Origin: Hondaea fermentalgiana
Lineage: Eukaryota > Sar > Bigyra > Thraustochytrida > Thraustochytriidae
NCBI GenBank assembly: GCA_014084085.1
Contig: NPFB01000068.1
Coordinates: 36,499-100,498 of the forward strand
Reading direction: 5' to 3'
DNA length: 64,000 bases
Shown: one piece after another, positions 58,583-64,000 of the stretch
Layout: each line of letters opens with the position of its first letter
How positions within the stretch are numbered: the stretch's first letter is position 1
The notes under the pieces: model-generated
Seen by the model: the letters and a program-made list of their open reading frames with translations, nothing else
Told to the model about the DNA's origin: nothing
Database searches by the model: none
Position numbers and translations under genes: made by a program

Positions 58583-61500
58583 ATGGCGCTGCGCGGGGAG
58601 AGCGGCGCCAAGGCCGCTTTGGGTCGAGACGATGGCAAGAGCGAGGCACGTGACTTTTGCGGTCTGAGCGTGGCCGCGCTGCAGCGGCTCGCGCAAGGTG
58701 TCGTGGACGGCAGCCTGGCACCCGACATTGAGCTGTATGTGCTTAACGAGGCCGTCATGTCAAGCGGGAACACGATTATCAACGCCGGTCGCACAGTGGC
58801 GGTGCGCCAAGACGATGCGCCAGCCTCTAAGAAAAGCAATCCTTCCGCGTCCTCAACGTCGCCTCTGCGTGAGACCCTTTTGTCAGCGTCTGCAGACCGC
58901 GGACCAATCACGAAAAAGTCTCCGGCAGGTATGCTTCGCAGCCTCCGTAACTTCTTGCTGCCTTCGTCCTCCTCAAAGATGGGGTTCGTGACAGACTCAC
59001 ACATCGAAAAAGACACTACAGCTGTCCTGTTTGAAACGAGCGTCAACTTTTCGACTTCGCAAGCCAGCCTCAAGCCGCGCCACCAATGGACCATCAGAGA
59101 CGTCCACGAGCACGTATTGCGCGCTGACATCCGTCGTCACCTTGGAGCGAGGTCCTACCTGGACGTTGTGCGCCGAGAGCATGCGCGCCTTCTCGGAAAC
59201 CCTTTCGAGGGTGCCTATGTGATTCAAGCGCACCATTCTATTTTTGGGCACCTCGTCGCTGCCATTGCCGCGCACTTTGAGCACCAAAATGCGGAGCAAT
59301 CCTTTGTTTGGCTCGACGTCTTCGCTGCCGACGATTGTGGCTTCGCAGACCAGAGCGCAACGCTTGCTGAAAAGCGTGCCGATTTTCTTGCGCAGGGCCT
59401 CTTTGCCTCCATTGAGCAATTTGACAGCTGCCTCTTTTACGTCGATCACTGGACGGCCCCTACAATCATTACACGCATGCGGTGCATCTGGGAGCTCTAT
59501 GGCGCTATCAAAAGCTGCAAGAACATCGAAGCAATCTCCATACCTGGTGAGGACGAGCAATTCGTGAGAAGCCTGCCAGATACCAATATCTATGAAACGT
59601 GTCAGTATCTCTCGAGGCTTGACATTGAATCGGCGAGCTGCAGTGCCGAGCAAGACCGGATTGCAATTATCGCGGCAGCGCAAAGGGTGCCAGGGGGCAT
59701 CACGACGATCAACCTAGCCGTCATGAACGGTCTACGTTCGTGCCTCGTCAAGCGCACTACAAGGGGTTTGGCAAAAGTACTCGCAAAGGAGGGGACCTCC
59801 CTTTTGGTAGAGGACCGCGCCATGGAGAAAATACTGGGATCCACGAAGCGAGTCCATCTTCAATATCACCTCACCGAAGATTTGCAAGTCTCCAATCTCA
59901 CATTTGCAGCCAACGATTATCTTGTTCGCGTTGCGAAACTTTTCAGTTACCACAAACAATACTCCGAGGCTCTGGGGCTCCTGGAGATTGCACTTTCCAT
60001 CGCCACAACATGCAAGGGGCCACATGATTCCTCGGTCGCGGACGTCAAGACCTCCATGGCCTACATATGCATTGCGGAATCGCGGTATGAGACTGCGCTG
60101 GAGCACCTTCGTTCCGCGCTCCACATAAAGCGGACGTACTTCTTTAAAGACGTCGACAGCATCGTTGAAACACACTCTGCCATTGCCGACGCTCTCCATG
60201 CGCAGGGTGAGACTGACGATGCTCTCGCGCAGCTTCGCGAAAGCATAGCTTTTGAGACAAAGCATTCATATTGGTGGAACAAAAGAGTTCCAACGCGCAC
60301 TACTTTCCAAGTTGCGCGCATTCTTCGCAGCGAATCCCGACATGATGAGGCCTTGGCGCAGCTCCAAAGAGTTCTCGAGCTTGAAATTGCCTCTTTTGGC
60401 TCGACAAGCGGCTGCGTGGGTTATATTCAAAATGCGATGGCGTTGGAGTTAGCTTGCAAAGGTGATCATAAAGGTGCCTTGACCAAGACTCTCGAATGCG
60501 TTACGGACATCACGAAAGATCGAAAAACAAAGACTGCCGCCGAGGAAGCTGCACCATACAACTCGTTGCGCAGTATGTGTAACATTGCAGTTAATATGAT
60601 CGACTTAGGCCACGTCGATGTGGGCCTCGCACAACTTCGAAAGGTCCAGCAAGAGCTGCAGGACAGAGAAGGACCCACTTCCCCCGCAGTACTGCATATC
60701 ACCGGTTTGATTGCCCAACATTTAGGGGCAGTTGAGCACTTCAACGAGGCGCTGCAGCTCCTTGAAGAGGCACACCGGAAATATCAGACGAGTCTGGCAA
60801 CGTCCAGAGAATATCCCCTTGAGCACATCGAAGATGAGATTGTCCGGGTTCTTCGTAGGCAGGGTAAATTCGACGCTGCTCTGACACGCTTGCGCTGTAC
60901 GCTCCAGCGAACGAGAGCTGCCCTTGGCACTGAGCATGTGGAGTGCATCATGGCATACGAGGCAACCGCAAGTATCCTGCAGGCGCAAGGTTGCTTCGAT
61001 GAGGCTCTTGCGCACTATCAAGAGGCTCTGAAGATGAGGCAAGCGCGCTTCGGCGAGGAGAGTCCAGAGCTCCTCGGTACCATGAGAGCAATTGCGTTTG
61101 TGTTCGGGGATCAAGGCCGCTTTGATCAGGCTTTGGCGCAACTTTGTCTCGCGAAGCAGCTGCAGACAAAGCAGACTAAAGAGGGCAATTCACGATGCGC
61201 AGGGACGATGCTGGACGTCGCTTCGGTATTGAATAGTCAGGGAAAGTCTAGCGCGGCCCTCGAGCAGCTTTTAGGCGCTCTAGAGATGTTACGCACGCAA
61301 GAGACGGCGTCTTCTGATGGCGTTGTTTTGTCCATACTCGAAAGTATTTCAAACACGCTCGAGTCTCAGGGCGACTTGCAAGGAACCTTGGCTCACTTAA
61401 AGGAACTCCACGCGCTCGAGCGCGAAATGTTCGGCGAGGACAACATCAACCTGGTCCGCACGATGAAACGAATTGCTCTTGTCCTTGCCGAACAAGGCAT

Positions 61501-62656
61501 GTTTGTCGAAGCAGACTCGCAGCTGGAAAAGGTTCGCAATCTGACCGAGACAGCCCTCGGTCCAGCCTCGCCGCAACTGTGGGAACTTGCGGAAGACCAC
61601 GCTGCTATCTTAACGCTACAGGGCAAGCTCGGCGAGGCGCTCACTCTGCTCAGAGGAACAAAAGAAAAGAGAAAGACGCATTACGGCTCGAGGCATCTCT
61701 CCGTTGCGAGAGTCACCGAGGCGATTGCGCTCATTCTGTGCGATCAGGGATGGTTTGACGAAGCACTCGCTCAGCTTCAAGAAGCACTGAGCATACGAAA
61801 GGAGGAACTCTCGCCGTCTCATACGATGGTACGGGAAACAGAACGTATGATTGCTCATGTGCATGAGGAAAGCGGAAAATCCGAAGCGGCCTTGGAAATG
61901 CAAAAGAATATTCTGGGAAGTCAGCAGAGCCTTCTCGGCTCAAATCACCCATTTCTTCTCGATGACGTGAAGGAAGTGTCCCTGACAATGATGAAGCTGG
62001 GTCGCTTTGAAGAAAGTCTCACTTCACTTCAAGAGTTTCTCGAGGCGTTGATCTCCGATCACGGACTAAATCATCCATGGGTTGCGAACATTTCGAGAAC
62101 CATTGCTGCTGTCTTCCATGGTCAAGGAGAGCTCGACAAGTCTCTCGAGTACTACCGCCAGGAGCACCACATTTTGAAGAATCTCGACCCGGCACACCCA
62201 CTTATTGCGTCAAACATGCGACGAACCGCAATGGTTCTCCAGGAGAAAGGCGAAGATAATGGAGCACTTGCACAGCTCGATGAGATTGCCAAGATGCAAA
62301 ATGAAAGGCGGACGGCGGTATCTTTCCTGGAGGCGACAGAGACCCTCGACGCTGCAGCTAGCGTTTTTCGCTCCCAGGGCAGGTACGAGGAGGCATTATC
62401 AAGGTGTCGTGAAGCCCTCCAAGTGAGACAGAAATGCTTGACACCAACGCATCTGGATGTTCTATACACGCAAATTGCAATTTCAAGGCTTCACTCTGAT
62501 CTGTGTCAGTATGAGCCCGCTTTGGCCCAGCTGCAAGAGGTCTGCAGCATCTTCCGCATGAATTATGCACCCCTCTGTGCAAACTGTGCCATGATCGACA
62601 TTTGTAGCATCATGTTGATGCAGGGAAGAGCTGAGGACGCTTTGATGAAATCTTGA
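58583..62656 (+). CDS. TIR-like N-terminal domain plus kinesin-light-chain-type TPR array
   Basis: The protein has 1357 residues to the TGA. After a basic low-complexity lead, residues about 215-310 form a small alpha/beta domain: AYVIQAHHSIFGHLVAAIAAHF, SFVWLDVFAADD, SCLFYVDHWTAPTIITRMRCIWELYGAI. The order (strand with a SHAW-like position, strand xWxDhFA, then T-R-x-x-C-hW-E-h) resembles TIR domains, whose 'WCxxE' helix holds the functional Glu. From about residue 430 onward there are some 20 TPR units of kinesin-light-chain type (GRFDEALAQLQEALxI, xALVLxxQG). Such arrays bind protein partners. The start at 58583 has a good context; ATG 58454 would add 43 residues from repeat-rich DNA. The frame continues after the TGA (see 62657-63103). 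Confidence 0.75.
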   Translation: MALRGESGAKAALGRDDGKSEARDFCGLSVAALQRLAQGVVDGSLAPDIELYVLNEAVMSSGNTIINAGRTVAVRQDDAPASKKSNPSASSTSPLRETLLSASADRGPITKKSPAGMLRSLRNFLLPSSSSKMGFVTDSHIEKDTTAVLFETSVNFSTSQASLKPRHQWTIRDVHEHVLRADIRRHLGARSYLDVVRREHARLLGNPFEGAYVIQAHHSIFGHLVAAIAAHFEHQNAEQSFVWLDVFAADDCGFADQSATLAEKRADFLAQGLFASIEQFDSCLFYVDHWTAPTIITRMRCIWELYGAIKSCKNIEAISIPGEDEQFVRSLPDTNIYETCQYLSRLDIESASCSAEQDRIAIIAAAQRVPGGITTINLAVMNGLRSCLVKRTTRGLAKVLAKEGTSLLVEDRAMEKILGSTKRVHLQYHLTEDLQVSNLTFAANDYLVRVAKLFSYHKQYSEALGLLEIALSIATTCKGPHDSSVADVKTSMAYICIAESRYETALEHLRSALHIKRTYFFKDVDSIVETHSAIADALHAQGETDDALAQLRESIAFETKHSYWWNKRVPTRTTFQVARILRSESRHDEALAQLQRVLELEIASFGSTSGCVGYIQNAMALELACKGDHKGALTKTLECVTDITKDRKTKTAAEEAAPYNSLRSMCNIAVNMIDLGHVDVGLAQLRKVQQELQDREGPTSPAVLHITGLIAQHLGAVEHFNEALQLLEEAHRKYQTSLATSREYPLEHIEDEIVRVLRRQGKFDAALTRLRCTLQRTRAALGTEHVECIMAYEATASILQAQGCFDEALAHYQEALKMRQARFGEESPELLGTMRAIAFVFGDQGRFDQALAQLCLAKQLQTKQTKEGNSRCAGTMLDVASVLNSQGKSSAALEQLLGALEMLRTQETASSDGVVLSILESISNTLESQGDLQGTLAHLKELHALEREMFGEDNINLVRTMKRIALVLAEQGMFVEADSQLEKVRNLTETALGPASPQLWELAEDHAAILTLQGKLGEALTLLRGTKEKRKTHYGSRHLSVARVTEAIALILCDQGWFDEALAQLQEALSIRKEELSPSHTMVRETERMIAHVHEESGKSEAALEMQKNILGSQQSLLGSNHPFLLDDVKEVSLTMMKLGRFEESLTSLQEFLEALISDHGLNHPWVANISRTIAAVFHGQGELDKSLEYYRQEHHILKNLDPAHPLIASNMRRTAMVLQEKGEDNGALAQLDEIAKMQNERRTAVSFLEATETLDAAASVFRSQGRYEEALSRCREALQVRQKCLTPTHLDVLYTQIAISRLHSDLCQYEPALAQLQEVCSIFRMNYAPLCANCAMIDICSIMLMQGRAEDALMKS

Positions 62657-63103
62657 GAAGTTCTAGCCTCAAATAACCTTGCGTGTTCAGATGCGGCATG
62701 GGCGTTGTGTCGAATTTCGCTCGCACAATCTGACCTTGGTCAGTTCAAAGAGGCTTTCGAGCAGGCCGAAGAGGCAATGCGGATCATTCATGGTGAATTT
62801 ACAATTCATAGAGGTCTGCGAGGAGCCGCAGCGTTCGCAAGAGGCCGAGCGCTGCTGGGACTGGGTCATGATGGGGAAGCAGCTTCAGACTTGCAGATAT
62901 CTTTGGACATTAGGAAAAGCCTTTTCTTCAACAATCACATAAGGATCGTGGATACCTTGACGTGGCTTGCGCTTGCACTTCAAGATAAGGGGATGGCTGT
63001 CAAGGCGATGGAAATCTGGCGCAAACGTCTGAGTACGCACCCATTGTTCTGCCGAGCACATGACCATCTCAGCAAACTTATCGATGCCCAGGTTCCGTCC
63101 TAA
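62657..63103 (+). pseudogene. C-terminal TPR continuation after an in-frame TGA
   Basis: Reading on in the same frame past TGA 62654-62656 gives 148 more sense codons to TAA 63101-63103. The text is TPR-like throughout (ISLAQSDLGQFKEAFEQAEEAMRII, GRALLGLGHDGEAASDLQISLDIRK, ALALQDKGMAVKAMEIWRK). The residues around the stop (GRAEDALMKS / EVLASNN) also fit a TPR helix pair. So this looks like one gene broken by a point nonsense change, a sequence error, or a read-through stop. A separate short protein from ATG 62768 is the less likely alternative. Confidence 0.6.
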
Positions 63104-63468
63104 ATTTTCGCGAAGATGGACCCAAAGTTCGTCCACGGCCCATGCTCGTTCCCGCCCTTTCATCTGCGTGCGTGTGTGCTCTGTTTCACCTCTTTCCCCC
63201 CCCAAAAAAACGTATGTTTCAGCAAATTGACTTTATTTACTCACAAGGTTGACCAGGCCTGATGCCTTTTTACATAAGCTCCATCAAGAGGCCCGGTGCG
63301 GATCGACTGATGAACGATGCGCGCCAGCAATTGAGTACCACTTAACAATGGGCGCTTGACGCTGAGCAAAGCACAAACTAAATCTTTCTCCTGCACGTTC
63401 GAACGTAGCAAGCCGCCATGACAATCTTGCTCACCGTCAACTCGACTATTTGACCGGAACTGAAGACA
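63104..63468. other. Convergent intergenic region
   Basis: It lies between the TPR gene and the Mpv17-type gene. TTTATT at about 63229-63234 is an AATAAA signal on the minus strand, suitable for the Mpv17-type gene. Nothing else was seen. Confidence 0.55.
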
Positions 63469-64000
63469 CTATGAGACAGAAAGCGAGGGAGTTTTCGGAG
63501 AAGACGAAGTTGAGTGTGAGGATGGCGTCGGCGGCGTCGGTGCCGCCGGCGAGGCAACCTCGGCTGGGTCCACTGGGGTGGCGAGCTCGCGATGCGCGAT
63601 GAGCGAAAGTACCACGTTCCACACGAGCGAGGTTACAATCGTAGGAAGAATACGAAACTTGGGAGAGACGTACATGAAGTTGATGAGATTGATGGGAGCC
63701 CACACGGATGCGCTTTTGACGACAATCTCGAGAGCGTCATGCTTGACCTTATCCACTACAGTCTGGAGCAGGGATTCGTCCTTGCCGCATTCGCGCACTC
63801 CGAGCATGCACTCGGTCAGCATGGTGTACGCAAGAAAACCTGCGTTAAAGGGAAGCGCCATGACGGCCGTGTTGGTAAAGGTCTTGGAGGCGGCCATGCG
63901 GAACGAAGAGCCCGGGAACCACCTGTCAAGTTGCGCGAACCAGATTTGCACGCTGGGCGCAAACACGAGTCCATTCCAGGACGACACAATCACATTTCGC
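63469..64000 (-). CDS. Mpv17/PMP22-family membrane protein, 5' partial
   Basis: The frame is open to the window edge, so the start lies beyond 64000; about 177 residues are visible. Mpv17/PMP22 proteins are four-helix membrane proteins of mitochondria or peroxisomes. The family blocks are clear: GLVFAPSVQIWFAQLDRWFPG (usual 'GPxxHxWYxxLD'), then VWAPINLINFMYVSPKFRILPTIVTSLVWNVVLSLIAHRE ('WPxxNFxNFxxVPxxxRxxxxxxxxxxWNxxLS'). The Tyr of WY is replaced by Phe, and WAPIN replaces the usual WPxxN. The last 40 residues are a Pro/Ser/Thr-rich tail absent from most members. A GTG or internal start should not be assumed. Confidence 0.82.
   Translation of the reverse strand, partial: RNVIVSSWNGLVFAPSVQIWFAQLDRWFPGSSFRMAASKTFTNTAVMALPFNAGFLAYTMLTECMLGVRECGKDESLLQTVVDKVKHDALEIVVKSASVWAPINLINFMYVSPKFRILPTIVTSLVWNVVLSLIAHRELATPVDPAEVASPAAPTPPTPSSHSTSSSPKTPSLSVS

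Noticed and set aside
62654..62656. Selenocysteine reading of the in-frame TGA
   Set aside because: The context is a TPR helix, not a redox site, and no selenoprotein-type downstream stem was evident.

Overview
This window is nuclear DNA of a unicellular eukaryote. It carries intact single-exon genes for eukaryote-only machinery: a CCR4-NOT subunit, eIF3h, 14-3-3, QCR7, a giant ubiquitin protease, GLTP and Mpv17. Genes lie on both strands, AATAAA signals occur, intergenic DNA is GC-rich and full of short tandem repeats, and there are two 100-N scaffold gaps. The near absence of introns, the kinesin-light-chain-like TPR protein and a stand-alone AP2 protein fit a stramenopile such as a thraustochytrid. 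That placement is inference; no rRNA or plastid marker is present.

Layout. 1-4.5 kb: QCR7, a possible glycosyltransferase and a tandem hot-dog thioesterase. 4.5-11.2 kb: a gene-poor stretch rich in simple repeats. 11.2-12.7 kb: a Ser/Gln-rich orphan, possibly nuclear. 12.9-29.8 kb: a very large USP9X/USP34-like deubiquitinase, converging with zero spacing on a histone-fold gene, which lies 26 bp after a RING-finger/OSCA-like membrane protein gene. 30.5-33.2 kb: a short unknown gene and a WD40-like protein. 33.7-38.2 kb: eIF3h and CNOT3, both on the minus strand. 40.4-46.9 kb: an unusually long 14-3-3, a class 3 (DAG lipase-like) lipase and a GLTP protein. 47.4-50.5 kb: a kynurenine/glutamine-type aminotransferase and an AP2-domain protein. 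51.7-55.5 kb: two related small kinases. 58.6-63.1 kb: a TIR-like/TPR protein cut by an in-frame TGA. 63.5-64 kb: an Mpv17/PMP22 protein running off the edge.

The genes do not form one pathway. They cover ubiquitin signalling (USP, RING), mRNA fate (CNOT3, eIF3h), phospho-signalling (14-3-3, two kinases), lipid handling (thioesterase, lipase, GLTP), transcription (histone-fold, AP2) and mitochondrial or membrane functions (QCR7, Mpv17). The most notable non-coding signal is a motif near CSACTTGCGCGS. It occurs in clusters of two to four copies spaced about 20-22 bp, upstream of QCR7, the USP, eIF3h and 14-3-3 only. Many open frames begin at GTG or TTG; starts given here were moved to the first supported ATG.
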